Counted from the first letter of the stretch, positions 20,707 to 31,502 are shown. The stretch: DNA of 64,000 nt from Daucus carota subsp. sativus (GCF_001625215.2 NC_030384.2:30306527-30370526); one strand, 5' to 3'. Notes: generated from the letters alone by a model not told the origin. Program-made: numbers and translations.

Positions 20707-22173
20707 CTATTCACGATATGAATTACTCTTAACAAAAACAAACTCTCCTCCAAGCCCACCCTCCTCATCCGCATTCTTAGCATCAACGATAACAAAATCA
20801 TCAGCCGTAGTACTGTTTCCCGAGTAAGATGCGAAAACAGAGACGGCTGCAGCAGATCCATCGCCGGAGATAGTTGCCAGTACGGAGTCGGCGTCGCCGC
20901 GCACGCCGGAGTTGATTACAGAAGCTTCAACGGAGGCGTCAGGTAGGTCCTCGGAGTCGGCATCGCGCACGTCTCCAGCTTCACCGGAGGCGTCAGGCAC
21001 GGAGTCGGACTCGGCTTCACCGGAGGCGTCAGGCACGGAGTCGGACTCGGCTTCGGCGTCGCGCAAGGCGTCAGGCAGGTGCACGGAGTCGGCGTCGCGC
21101 ACGTCGGAGTCGATGATAGCCGTCTCGACTCCAGATTCAACGGAGGAGACAGGTACGGAGTCAGCGTCGGCGTCGCGCTCGTCGGAGTCGATGAGCGGTG
21201 CCTCGACTTCTCCAGTTTCAACGGAGGAGTCAGATACGGCGTCGGCGTCTTCAACGGAGAAGTCAGATACGGAGTCGGCGTCGGCGTCGTGTGCGTTGTA
21301 GTCGATGACAGGTGCCTCGACTTCTCCAGTAACGGAGGAGTCAGATACGGAGTCGGCGTCGGCGTCTTCAACGGAGAAGTCAGATACGGAGTCGGCGTCG
21401 GCGTCGACTTCTCCAGCTTCAACGGAGGAGTCAGATACGGAGTCGGCGTCGGCGTCGCGCACGGCGGAATCGGTGACAGGTGTCTCGACATCTTCAGTTT
21501 CAACCGAGGCGTCAGGTAGGTGCTCGGAGACGGCGTCGCACACGGCGGAGTCGATAACAGGAGTCTCGGCTTCTTTAGTTTCAACCGAGGCGTCAGGTAG
21601 GTGCTCGGAGACGGCGTCGCACACGGCGGAGTCGATAACAGGAGTCTCGGCTTCTTTAGTTTCAACCGAGGCGTCAGGTAGGTGCTCGGAGACGGCGTCG
21701 CACACGGCGGAGTCGATAACAGGAGTCTCGGCTTCTTTAGTTTCAACCGAGGCGTCAGGTAGGTGCTCGGAGACGGCGTCGCACACGGCGGAGTCGATAA
21801 CAGGAGTCTCGGCTTCTTTAGTTTCAACCGAGGCGTCAGGTAGGTGCTCGGAGACGGCGTCGCACACGGCGGAGTCGATAACAGGAGTCTCGGCTTCTTT
21901 AGTTTCAACCGAGGCGTCAGGTAGGTGCTCGGAGACGGCGTCGCGCACGGCGGAGTCGATAACAGGTGTCTTGGCTTCTCCACTTTCAACGGAGGCGTCA
22001 GCTAGGTGCTCGGAGTCGGCGGAGTCGATGACGGGTGCGGAGTCGGCGTCGGAGCCGACGAGAGACGGTGGAGCTGATCGGAGATTCCCCATGACTACCC
22101 TGGCAAGCATAGAGAATATGACGACAGCTGCTATCCCACAAACAATACCTCCTTTTCTTCCCCAGAAAGCCAT
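20707..22173 (-). CDS. Unrecognised acidic repeat protein with N-terminal membrane segment; heat-shock-type promoter
   Basis: 488 residues, single exon, ATG in good context (AAAGATGGC). Residues about 8-28 (GGIVCGIAAVVIFSMLARVV) form a signal anchor or signal peptide. The body is almost wholly repeats of about 27 residues rich in Asp, Glu, Ser, Ala and Val (core SEHLPDASVETKEAETPVID): six near-identical copies toward the N-terminus, then progressively diverged ones. A short non-repeat C-terminus ends GGEFVFVKSNSYRE. No catalytic motif or known family recognised. Upstream lie a TATA box 61 bp from the ATG and phased heat-shock elements, so heat-induced expression is a fair inference. It may be a lineage-specific secretory-pathway or membrane-tethered acidic protein; function unknown. 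Confidence 0.8.
   Translation of the reverse strand: MAFWGRKGGIVCGIAAVVIFSMLARVVMGNLRSAPPSLVGSDADSAPVIDSADSEHLADASVESGEAKTPVIDSAVRDAVSEHLPDASVETKEAETPVIDSAVCDAVSEHLPDASVETKEAETPVIDSAVCDAVSEHLPDASVETKEAETPVIDSAVCDAVSEHLPDASVETKEAETPVIDSAVCDAVSEHLPDASVETKEAETPVIDSAVCDAVSEHLPDASVETEDVETPVTDSAVRDADADSVSDSSVEAGEVDADADSVSDFSVEDADADSVSDSSVTGEVEAPVIDYNAHDADADSVSDFSVEDADAVSDSSVETGEVEAPLIDSDERDADADSVPVSSVESGVETAIIDSDVRDADSVHLPDALRDAEAESDSVPDASGEAESDSVPDASGEAGDVRDADSEDLPDASVEASVINSGVRGDADSVLATISGDGSAAAVSVFASYSGNSTTADDFVIVDAKNADEEGGLGGEFVFVKSNSYRE
21510..21995 (-). repeat. 81-bp coding tandem repeat, about 6 units
   Basis: Units begin at about 21510, 21591, 21672, 21753, 21834 and 21915; the inner ones look identical over 81 bp (27 codons), so they were amplified or homogenised recently. 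Other frames also stay open because the unit is a multiple of three. Confidence 0.9.
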
Positions 22174-22233
22174 CTTTTCTGATATTAAAATATTACTGTA
22201 AATGAATTAAAAAGTGCAGGTTGACGTTGACTG

Positions 22234-22242
22234 TTTATATAG
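22234..22242 (-). promoter_or_regulatory. TATA box of the acidic repeat gene
   Basis: CTATATAAA on the minus strand, 61 bp upstream of the ATG, which would place the transcript start near 22205. Confidence 0.75.
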
Positions 22243-22289
22243 AAAATTTATCAGCCCTTGGATGATCATCTAACGGCTTCAAAAAAATC

Positions 22290-22317
22290 TTCTGGAACAT
22301 TCTACCGCCTTCCGGAA
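22290..22317 (-). promoter_or_regulatory. Heat-shock element cluster
   Basis: TTCTGGAACATTC (22290-22302) is a perfect three-unit heat-shock element; TTCCGGAA (22310-22317) follows in the same 5-bp phase, so five of six successive pentamers match nTTCn/nGAAn. The cluster is 48-75 bp upstream of the TATA box, a normal place for HSF binding sites. Confidence 0.85.
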
Positions 22318-22899
22318 GGGGCTGGTATTCTCCTGATACACCCACAACATTCCTTTATTCTTTTTAATATTTTAATTAAAATTAAAATATACTCTCATTT
22401 TAGTTTTAAAAATTAAAAACTCATAAATCAGCGTAAATGTTGATAAATTAATTGATCAAAACTCCAAAAATCCTCGCTCTAACTTCCAGCTGCCTTGTGT
22501 AGTTATCGAGTATTTTTAAAGCTCAAATGTATATTGAGAAATTTGGTAAATATTAATAGATTTGAAAAAAAAATGTTTATTATTAAAAATATAATCAAAA
22601 ATAAATAAACAACAATAGTGGAGATATGTATGCTATTGTGCTTGTACTTTCTAATAATAATCAAATAACATTTAATCAATTTTATAATATTATTTATCTA
22701 CAATGAATTTGTACTTAAATCATATAATTATAACAAAAATTTGTGCCCGTAATGCTGGACTTTAACGTTTTACGAAATATCAGTGAAATAATGATTTTTC
22801 ATTAACGTATTAAGTTTTTCGTTTTATAAAATATATGTCAATTAATTTTTTTTTGCTTTTTTATCAACAAAATTGAGTCTCTTGAAATTTTTATACACG
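22318..22899. other. Distal upstream region, AT-rich
   Basis: No gene seen; long A/T runs only. Confidence 0.4.
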
Positions 22900-23640
22900 T
22901 AGGGTGAGCATGGTTCGGTTCAGGGCGGTTTTAAGGTAAAACCGGAACCGGAACCGCGAATCTTCGGTTTTTAAAATTAAAACCGAAACCGCAACCGAAC
23001 CGTCGGATCGGTTTCGGTTTCAAAAACCTCGGTTCGGTTTCGGTTATAAAACCGCGAGAAATGAGAAAAAGAAAAAAAAATTACGTATTAAATCTTTATA
23101 ATTTATATTACAACATTAAAAGTTATCTCTTTGTATCTTTACGGTATTAGATCGATGAAAGAGTCCAAAGATGCGAGTCTATGATTTTGATAGTATGTTT
23201 CATACTATTCTTTTGGATAAAATCTAAGGTATGTAAAAATAATCGAACCTAATTCAAGTATTCTCCGACCTATACCAAACTATAATCTAAATTTTATATA
23301 TCACTTAGTTACGGTTCATGATATATTAATATAAATATATGTATATATTATCTTAATACACACGTGTATATATGTACATATATAAATATATTTATATACT
23401 TATATTTATATATGTATTATAATTTATAAATAATATTTATTTATTTATTTTAAATAATCGGTTAGATTCGGTTTATTTCGGTTCGGTTTTAATCTAAAAT
23501 CGGAACCGCAACCATTAGAATCGGTTCGGTTTTTTAATTTGCGGTTTCGGTTCGGTGCGGTTTTATACGGTTCGGTTTTCATCGGTTTTTAACGGTTTCG
23601 GTTCGGTTTCGGTTTTAATTCGGTTTTTTGCTCACCCCTA
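22900..23640. mobile_element. hAT-like element rich in CGGTTCGGTT words
   Basis: Ends TAGGGTGAGCA and ...TGCTCACCCCTA are inverted and match those of 8055-8454. Both arms consist of CGGTT/AACCG words in opposite orientations; the middle is AT-rich. No clear target duplication remains. Confidence 0.7.
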
Positions 23641-23699
23641 AGTCTCCCACCGTCCCCGGCAAAATATTTATTTGAGCACACGGAGATAGTAGTGAGACC

Positions 23700-24175
23700 T
23701 ATCCATATTTACAAGAGTGTGTTGAATTGAGATTTTAAAGCATTTTTTCCAATAATGAAATCCGAAGGTATTCCATTGGGTTTGAAATTTACTAAAACTT
23801 GGGGTATTTAATGAGATTTTAAATCATGTTACACAATCAGGTGGTATTTAATTAAGATTTTAAATTATGCTCTAAAATTCGATGGTATTCTGTTGGGACG
23901 GTTTAAAATCCATTAAAATATGATGGTATTCAAATGCTGATTGATTTTTTTGGATTTAATAAAATAATTGATTTTGTGGCATTTTCAGTGTATTTTAAGT
24001 TTTTGAAATCCCATCAAAATCCATGAGATTTTGAAGTATTGTGCTTAAATCTTATCAACTCTTTGACATTTTATCAAGAATTCGTACAATCAAAAATCAC
24101 ATATAATCCATTAAAATTGATAAACTTAAAACAATCTATTAAAGTCCAAATTGAATACGGCCCTCTTAATATATA
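23700..24175. repeat. Dispersed AT-rich repeat with internal reiteration
   Basis: GATGGTATTC/GAGATTTTAAA-type words recur several times, and the second half resembles 38056-38260 (CATGAGATTTTGAA...ACATTTTATCA). Probably a non-autonomous DNA element; ends not defined. Confidence 0.5.
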
Positions 24176-24359
24176 AAGTAAGTATGACGGAAAAAAGTAG
24201 TTGTTTTTATATTATTAAATCTTATTATATTTTAATAAATTTTGAATCGTAAAGAACTGAACGAGATATCTGAAAAAGGAAAGCATGAAAAATTGCTTAA
24301 ACCCGAGGAAGTAGTTCTTAGTGCATGGATGGGAGAATTTCCTTAAGCAGCGGTTTATT

Positions 24360-24586
24360 GGGGCCGTTTGGGTTAGCTTAAAAGAAGTGATTTCTTGCTT
24401 ATAGTAAAGAAGCGGAGTAGAAGTGAGAAGTAAAGAAGTTAATAAAGTGTTTGGAAAAGAAGCAGAAGCTGTGAGATAGAAGTTAGCATTCTCAGCTTTT
24501 TAAAAGTGCTTCTACTTTTTTACACAAACGGGTCAAGAGAAGCAGAAGCCAGAAGCAGCTTCTGCTTCCATGAACCAAACAGGCCC
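24360..24586. mobile_element. MITE family B, copy 2
   Basis: 227 bp, GGGGCCGTTTGGGTTAGC...CCAAACAGGCCC, same ends and internal AAGAAG/AGTAGAAGT words as 10771-11015. Confidence 0.75.
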
Positions 24587-25594
24587 TATCTTTCTGTAAA
24601 GTAAAAACTGGGCTATGCTATTGCTCTCCAAGAGAAACTTGGACATAATTATAATATTTTTTTAAACTGTTTCACATGTATTTTAAGATTTTAATAAAAT
24701 ATAAATTTATAATTTTTTTTAAATTTCTTTTTTATATGCGTGTCGAGATATCGTCTCCCAATATAAATAACGTTGCCAGCATTTATGACTAAAAATTGTA
24801 AATTAGTTTCTTTATCCTTTTTATATGTCCATTTTGAAAAATTACATCTATTAAAGAATAATTTATTCTCTAAAATTTTTTGTTGAATACCTCTAACTAA
24901 TGTATTCAAAGGGGTAGAATATCTCTAATTAATGTGTTGAAAACGTGAATTCAACTAATTTATAATTAAGTCAAGTCTTGAAAATAGAAATTATAGGAAG
25001 ATTTGTAATATTATCATTTAAATTTGTTTTGAAAATATAAATTAACATGTAAATAAGAATAAAATTTATTTTGAAAATAAACATGTAAATGGATTTTGAG
25101 GGTACTTCCAATAAGTGGGCCGATTCTAAATCGGTGGTTACAAATGTAGCTTTCATTTTGTTCAGTATTTCGTTTTCGCAAGATATCACGGATTGGAGAA
25201 TCACTTAACGATTTTGAAATTTTACTTATGTCATTATGTTGACATGTGCCAAAATTTTGGTTCCCACCTTTCCTGACAGCATCAGACGCTCTTTTTGCTT
25301 CTAAACCCAACTTTGACCTGCTCCAATCTAGAAAGTCTTTACATAAGAAGCGAGTTGACATACTAAAAATAAAAAATATAATTAATTTTTTAAAAAATTC
25401 ATATTATAACCATACCAAATTACTCATCTCTTATTTATAAATTTAGCAAACTTTATAGGGATGACTATATTTGTCGAACATCTACTTGTACGAAATTTGT
25501 AAGAAAATTACACATCATTTATTATCATGTTGATCTGCTATATTTGATTTTAACAATCTAAAATATTAATAACATACTATTTTAAAATTGATGT
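24587..25594. other. Intergenic, AT-rich
   Basis: No recognisable gene. A 115-codon open frame at 25014-25361 on the minus strand has no family features. Confidence 0.4.
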
Positions 25595-25694
25595 GTCTCT
25601 TTGTTTAGTCGAAAAGTGTGTTATTTCTAGTTTTCTTTTCTACAGTGTCTTTGTTTAGTCGAAAAGTGTGTTCTTTCTAGTTTTCTTTTCTATA
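25595..25694 (+). repeat. 50-bp tandem duplication upstream of the LINE frame
   Basis: Two copies of about 50 bp (TCTTTGTTTAGTCGAAAAGT...) directly precede the LINE ORF1 ATG, like reiterated 5' ends of some LINEs. Confidence 0.75.
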
Positions 25695-25702
25695 GTATCA
25701 AT

Positions 25703-26968
25703 ATGACAGAGTCAAATACAGCAGTTAAGGAAATGGAAGATAGTTTTGCTCTCATCAGGATTGAAGATGAGGAAGAAAGGGGCCTTCAATATGAGGAACA
25801 AGATGGTGTACAGGCAGAGATTGATATGAGATGGTGCTTGGTAGGGCGTTTTTCGATTGATTCTCCAATCGATTTTCAGGCAATGCAACATAATGGCAGC
25901 GCTATGAGGCCCGGACGGGGAGTGTATGTGAAAGAACTACAACCAAATCGGTACATATTTCAGTTTTATCCTGAGGTTGACATCAAGTGGGTGATCGAGG
26001 GTAGTTCGTGGACGTTTGGAAGGAGTCACTTGGTGTTTGAACGCTTGAAGGACGACGACAACCCCAGAACACTCAGCCTGAATAATATGCTTATCTGGGT
26101 CCAATTACATGGAATGGATGTGGGCTTCATGTCTTAGAGGGTTATTCAAAACATAGAAAATTATATAGGTCAGTTTGTAAAATCTGATCCTAACAACTTC
26201 ATTGGGGTATGGCGTGATTAATTAAGGGTAAGAGTAAAGTTATCAATAGAAATACCTCTAAAACGACGAATGAAGCTCAAAATGAGTGGGAAACAATGGT
26301 GTTGGGTAAAATTTCGTTATGATGGAGTTCCCACTTTTTGCTTCATACGTGGCTTATGGGCACGATGAAAAATATTGTGAGAAATTGTTTGACACATCCC
26401 CGGATAAGATCGAGAAACCATACGGTGTTTGGGTGAAAGCGGAACCGCGACGTCGAAATTACACAGAAGGGTCGAGGTGGTTAATTATGGCAAGGAAATT
26501 CAGTTCCAGATCCAGCCGGGGAAGTGGAGAGGTCACACAACAAGGGTACGTCCGTCACCACAAATTTTGGAGAGGCCAGTCATGAAATATTAATGCCAGT
26601 TGTAAATGCTGGTAGCAGCAATGATAATATGGCAGCCGTTTCAATTTTAAACGCTAAAGCATTACAGCAAGGGTGGAATAATAATCTGAAGAATTTCGAA
26701 TCGAGTGGGCTTACAATTTCGGATCTTAAAAGGCATCGTCTGGACAGGCCCAATGAAGTGGACCAAGTTGACAACCAAGGACTGGGGGATCAACATATGA
26801 TGGACTCTCAAAAACAAATCCAGAACCAAAAAAACTTGCTTATGGGGGCTCTGTTTCACAGACCCGCCGATCATTATGACTACTTTAAGTTGGAACAGCC
26901 AGGGTCTTGGGTTTCCTTGGAAGGTTCGGTTCCTCAATGACTTAATAAAGCATGAAAAGCCCACCACT
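25703..26968 (+). pseudogene. LINE remnant: DUF4283 + zinc-knuckle ORF1 and first codons of ORF2
   Basis: 25703-26137 encodes a DUF4283 domain (MRWCLVGRFSIDSPIDF...) and ends at a premature TAG. Later frames give the usual following region (WVKFRYDGVPTFC...GHDEKYCEKLF, with one knuckle cysteine changed to Arg) with frameshifts and stops. At 26897-26968 the sequence WNSQGLGFPWKVRFLNDL matches the start of the LINE endonuclease, then homology stops abruptly. Broken ORF1 with a truncated ORF2. Confidence 0.85.
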
Positions 26969-27135
26969 ACGCACGTGTTACAATAGCTTAATCTAAGAAC
27001 GTGTTACAATAGCTAGACATATTTTGACATAATGAAACACTACTCAAGAAGTATTACAATAGCCGAATGCGGTGTTACATTAAACGTGACAGTGTTGCAA
27101 CTATTTAACGCCACGTCCAACTATTACAATAGTTT
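26960..27135. mobile_element. Possible CACTA-type end with GTGTTACAATAGC repeats
   Basis: The LINE frame breaks at CACTACGCACGTGTTACAATAGC; GTGTTACAATAGC-like words recur at about 26975, 26999 and 27049, with another CACTACT near 27036. CACTA ends with subterminal repeats would look like this, but the opposite end was not found. Confidence 0.35.
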
Positions 27136-27195
27136 ATTTAATTGATTATTTTAATTAACTAGTTAATTAATTAAATAATTAACTAATTAATAAGA

Positions 27196-28470
27196 GGGCC
27201 CCACCACTTGTGCCCCACTGCTGCTGACGTGGCAGGTAGGTCCCACAGGTGGGACCCACATCTGCTGACGTGGCAGTGGCCCAAAGTGGCCCCACATTAT
27301 TTAGTTAAATAAATTTATTTAAATATTTAAATAAATAAATATTTAATTAAGTACTTTATTATTCTTAAATATCCACTTCTTGTGGGCCCTGTCGTGGCAG
27401 TGGGTCCCACAAGTGGGGACCACCACTGCTGACATGGCAAGTGGGTCCCACAAGTGCCCCCCACTACTTCTGACGTGGCAGTGGTGGGTCCCACTTGTGG
27501 TCCCCACTTCCGCTAAGTGGTGGGTCCCCTACGTGGCAGCTAGGTCCCACACGTGGGCCCCAATAATGCTGACGTGGCTTTGGTGGGTCCCACCTCAACT
27601 GCTGACATGGCGGGTCCCACACGTGGAAAGGTGGGTCCCACAAGTGGGCCCTACTACTGCTGACGTGGTTGTGATGGGTCCCACCTTAACTGATGACGTG
27701 GCACTGCTATTGTAGTATTGCAAGTAAAACTTTTGCAAGGCTTCGGAGTTAAACCCATGACCTCCCATAAAAGAATGCTTAATTCCAACCACGACACCAG
27801 CATATGAGTTATTTTTGATATTGCATAACTTATATATAACCTAATTTGGTTTTCGAAATCATGATTAGTTAACTATTTAATTAATTAATTAGATAATTAA
27901 TTAATTATTGGGTCCCACTTGAGGGTCCCACGTTACTTGAATAAACAATTAATTTATTTAATTAATTAATTATTTAATTTATTATTATTAAATATCGACC
28001 ACTTGTGGGCCCACTAGTGCGGATGTGACAGGTGGGACCCAAACGTGGCCCCACTACTACTGATGTGGCAATGGTTGGTCCCACTACTAGGCCCACTTCT
28101 TGACAGGTGATGGGTCCGACACGTGGGCCCCACTTCTGCTGATGTGGCTTGTTGTGGTTCCTACACGTGGGCTCCTACTGCTGACGTGGCAGGTGGGCTC
28201 CACTCGTAGGCCCCACTACTACTGACGTGGCAGACGTGGGTCCCACTAGTGGGCCCCACTTCTACTGAAGTGGCAGGTGTTGGGTCCCACACGTGGGCCC
28301 TACTTCTGCTGACGTGGCTGGGGTGGGTCTCACCTTGGGCCCCTACTGTTAACGTGGAAGGTGGGTCCCACACGTGGTCTTTACAACTGCTGATGTGGCA
28401 GCGGTGGGTTTCACTAGTGGCTCACTTCTGCTGACGTGGCAGGTGGTAGGTCCCACCTCGACTGTTGACA
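27196..28470. repeat. GC-rich minisatellite with TGACGTGGCA core (two blocks)
   Basis: Blocks 27196-27710 and about 28000-28470 contain roughly 20 copies of a degenerate 40-45-bp unit, CTGCTGACGTGGCAGGTGGGTCCCACACGTGGGCCCCAC in idealised parts. The blocks and the AT-rich tail after each (27700-27990 and 28473-28740) repeat at about 770 bp, so there is a higher-order repeat. Open frames across it (Trp, Val, Pro-rich) are artefacts. Confidence 0.85.
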
Positions 28471-29689
28471 TGGCACTAGTATTGTAGTATAGCTACTAAA
28501 AATTTTGTAAGGCTTGAAGTTGAACCAATGACCACCGATAAAAGGGTATGAGGTTCCAACCACTACATCAACCCATGAGTGGTGTTAGAAATTGCATAAC
28601 TTATATATAGCCTAAGATTGTTTTCAAAATCACGATTAATTAATTAATAAATTAATTAGTGGATTCCACTTGTGGGCCCCACGTTACTTGAATAAAAATT
28701 AATTTAATTAACTAATTATTTAAATAATTATTTAATTATTTATTTAATTAATCTATTATTAAAAATATTTTATTGTCTTTTAAGATGATCCAACTGTACG
28801 GATGATATTAAATATCCTTCCCAGTATTGGGGAAAAATAGTCGAAGAATACAATGCAGGGGTTGTGCCGTGTCTCAGTAGTATACGTGTGTACGTAACAC
28901 AAGATACTTGTATTGGGGATCGTCATGATTTCACTGTTCGTTTTTTAATGTCTTTTAAGAGATCCAACCGTACCGATTATAGTGAATACTGAAAGGCATA
29001 TGTTCAGCCTATTTGTATTTAAAGAGGTACAACTCAACTCAGATAAGAAAGCTCAGTAAATAGAAAGTCATCGGAATCCGTACGAAGAACGTCAAATGAT
29101 TTATGGGAATTATATGTCAGATAAATTCCAGGATGCTGCTGCACACCACTGAAAGAAGTTCATTAATATGTTCAAGCCTCAGTGCACAAATAATCTTTCG
29201 TGGCACGTCCAAGAGTTCAGAAGATATAAAGTTTCTATACTTTATTTTATCAGAAGATTCCATTTTATGAAGAAGTACTTACAAGACGAAGACTCGACGA
29301 ACAAACCAAATTCTTATTGTTTATTTGATGAAGAATATTTGATTTAACTAGATACAGATGAACCAGACAGTACATCTGTGTATCAGTTATTCGAATTAAA
29401 TATTTGAAGTCAAGCAGAAGTGGTAGTTCGTTCGTTCGACAAATCAAGAAGAAGTTATTAAAGTTTAAAGAAGACAGGAAGCATTTCTACTAAAGATTGG
29501 GTGATTAAATATTTAATGGACTAATATTTCACTTCTCAAATAATTATATTAATTATGTAATTTATTTATTAAATTAATTCACTCTCGAATTAATTTAATT
29601 TATGAATTTATATGATTAACTTAATTAAGTGAATAATTTTCTATCTTATATATGCTATTATATTTCATTTATAATCACCAAAACAAGCT

Positions 29690-30150
29690 CAGCAAGACAA
29701 TCCATGATTGTCTTACTGAACTTGCTTCAAGGGAAGAAAGAGGTGTGCAAGACCATTCAAATGAATTGTCTTGCCGAATGGATTAATGAAGCAGCAAGAC
29801 AATTCTAAAGAATTGTCTTACCAAGTTCACACCTCTGCCCAGACAATTAAATTGTCTTGCCAAAATTATGAAGGGCTGCCAGACAATTAAATTGTCTTGC
29901 CGAATGTGCTAATATGATCAAGACAATTCTGTTTGTCTTTCTGCCATACAGATTGTCTTTCCTTCTTTCTAATTATCTTTCCCTTCAATGTATTGTCTTG
30001 CTGGCGAGTTTAATGCTTGGTAGACAATCCAAAATTGTCTTACCTTGCCTTGTATTGTCTTGCCCAAGCCTAGATTGTCATACTTGCTTTGTATTTGTCT
30101 TTTCAAGCTTGTAATTGTCTTGTCTAGTGATTGTCTTTCATGTACAAAGC
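29690..30150. repeat. Palindromic AAGACAATT/AATTGTCTT array in the LTR U3
   Basis: About 18 copies of ATTGTCTTGC or its inverse, several joined as perfect palindromes (AGACAATTAAATTGTCT at about 29838 and 29881), lie directly upstream of the TATA box. Spacing is 15-40 bp. Confidence 0.85.
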
Positions 30151-30156
30151 TTTGCC

Positions 30157-30164
30157 TATAAATA
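30157..30164 (+). promoter_or_regulatory. TATA box of the solo LTR
   Basis: TATAAATA just downstream of the palindrome array; transcription would start near 30190. Confidence 0.7.
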
Positions 30165-31473
30165 TGGCTTAGTTTCTTCATTTCTAAGTGTTCATCACTT
30201 TGATATTCAAATCATTTGTAAAGCTTTCAAGTTGTTCGTAACTTGCTTGATCGTTATATCCACAGTTTTTTGTGCTTTGATAACCCGGTTGTTTTAATCA
30301 CTAAATCTAGAATATACCCTGTCGAATTTATTCTACGAACTTTAGTGGACATTAAAACTGAACCATATTAATTATATAACGACTTCAAACATTGTTATAT
30401 TAATTAATTATAATCTGATTAACAAGTTATATTCCAATCAGATTCACTTCCGCGATTATTTGGTATCGATTGTATTCAACCCCCCCTTCTACAATCGTAC
30501 CTGGACCTAACAAATACCCTTTCTAGTGTTGGGAAAAAATAATCGAAAAATACAATGCAGGGGTTGTGTCGTATCTTAGTAGTATACGTGTGTAACACCG
30601 GATACTTGTATTAGGGATCGTTATGATTTCACTGTTCGTTTTTTAATGTCTTTTAAGACGATCCAACCGTACGGATGATATTGAATACCCTTCCTAGTGT
30701 TGGGAAAAAATAATCGAAAAATATAGTGAACGTCTTGTATCGTATCTCAGCAGTAAACGTTGTGTAGCACAAGATACTTGTATTGGGGATCGTGATGGTT
30801 TCACTGTTTGTTTTTTAAATGTCTTTTAAAACGATCCAACCGTACAGATGATATTAAATACCTTTCCGAGTGTCGGGAAAAAATAATCAAAAAATATAAT
30901 GCACGGGATGTGTCAGATCTCAGTAGAAAATATAATATAATGCTCGTTATAATTTCACTTTCATGTTTTTAAAAAATCTTTAAACGATACTGTATTCAAA
31001 TGTAACTTAAATAAAAAAATTCCGAAAATATAAGAATATATTAAATATTCCTTTATTTGTACATTCTATATTTATAAAACATAATATTAAATATTAAAAA
31101 ATGTTAAAATATTAAAATAAATATATTAAAAATAAAAATAAACGTGTGTCCGAAAAATGGGCGGCATGTTTCCCTCCAGATTGAAGCTAAGTACAGTTAC
31201 TCCCCACTATCTCACCATCTCATCGCTCGCTCAACCTCACCCGACCTCACCTCAACCTCAGCCTCACATCGCTCTCCCCTCACCTCAACTCAACTCGCGC
31301 TCTCACCTTAACTCAACTCAACTCACTCTCTTCAAAGCAGAGAAATTAAATTAGGGTTTCAACTAGAGTTTCGAAGTTTGGGGGTTCGAAACAGAAAAGT
31401 TTTCACCTAGGATTTCGAAGTCGGCTAAGCTCGATTTAAGCTCTCAGCAAGGAGATAAGGTATAATTTACGCT

Positions 31474-31502
31474 CCCCCCCCCCCCCTCTCTCTCTCTCTC
31501 TC
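31474..31502. repeat. Poly-C and CT microsatellite
   Basis: A run of about 13 C is followed by about eight CT repeats. Confidence 0.9.

Larger units (their letters stand above)
28990..30512 (+). mobile_element. Solo LTR (~1523 bp)
   Basis: Starts TGAAAGGC, ends GGACCTAACA, and is flanked by AATAC at 28985-28989 and 30513-30517. A TATA box at 30157 and a C-rich 3' end (ATTCAACCCCCCCTTCT) are typical of plant Ty1/copia LTRs. No internal domain or second LTR nearby, so unequal LTR recombination is the likely origin. It interrupts a tandem repeat. Confidence 0.85.
28775..30985. repeat. ~172-bp tandem repeat, split by a solo LTR
   Basis: Units marked by GTCTTTTAAGACGATCCAACCGTACGG start at about 28775, 28950, 30648 and 30821. 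Removing the solo LTR and one target duplication gives periods of 175, 170 and 173 bp. Confidence 0.85.

Noticed and set aside
20912..22201. Long open frames antisense to, and shifted within, the acidic repeat gene
   Set aside because: They exist because the repeat unit is a multiple of three bases; only the 20707-22173 frame has a good ATG context, TATA box and unique ends.
22221..22231. W-box pair TTGACGTTGAC near the repeat gene
   Set aside because: It lies between the TATA box and the ATG, likely in or beside the 5' UTR, so a role in WRKY control is doubtful.
27380..28434. Trp/Val/Pro-rich open frames as a repeat protein
   Set aside because: They occur on both strands of the minisatellite and follow from its base composition; no start context or conserved ends.
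29690..30150. CRISPR-like array from regularly spaced palindromes
   Set aside because: Spacing is irregular, the DNA is a plant LTR with TATA box, and no cas genes exist.
31157..31354. 65-codon open frame in the CT-rich leader
   Set aside because: Pro/Ser/His/Leu low complexity, no conservation recognised; it looks like UTR sequence.
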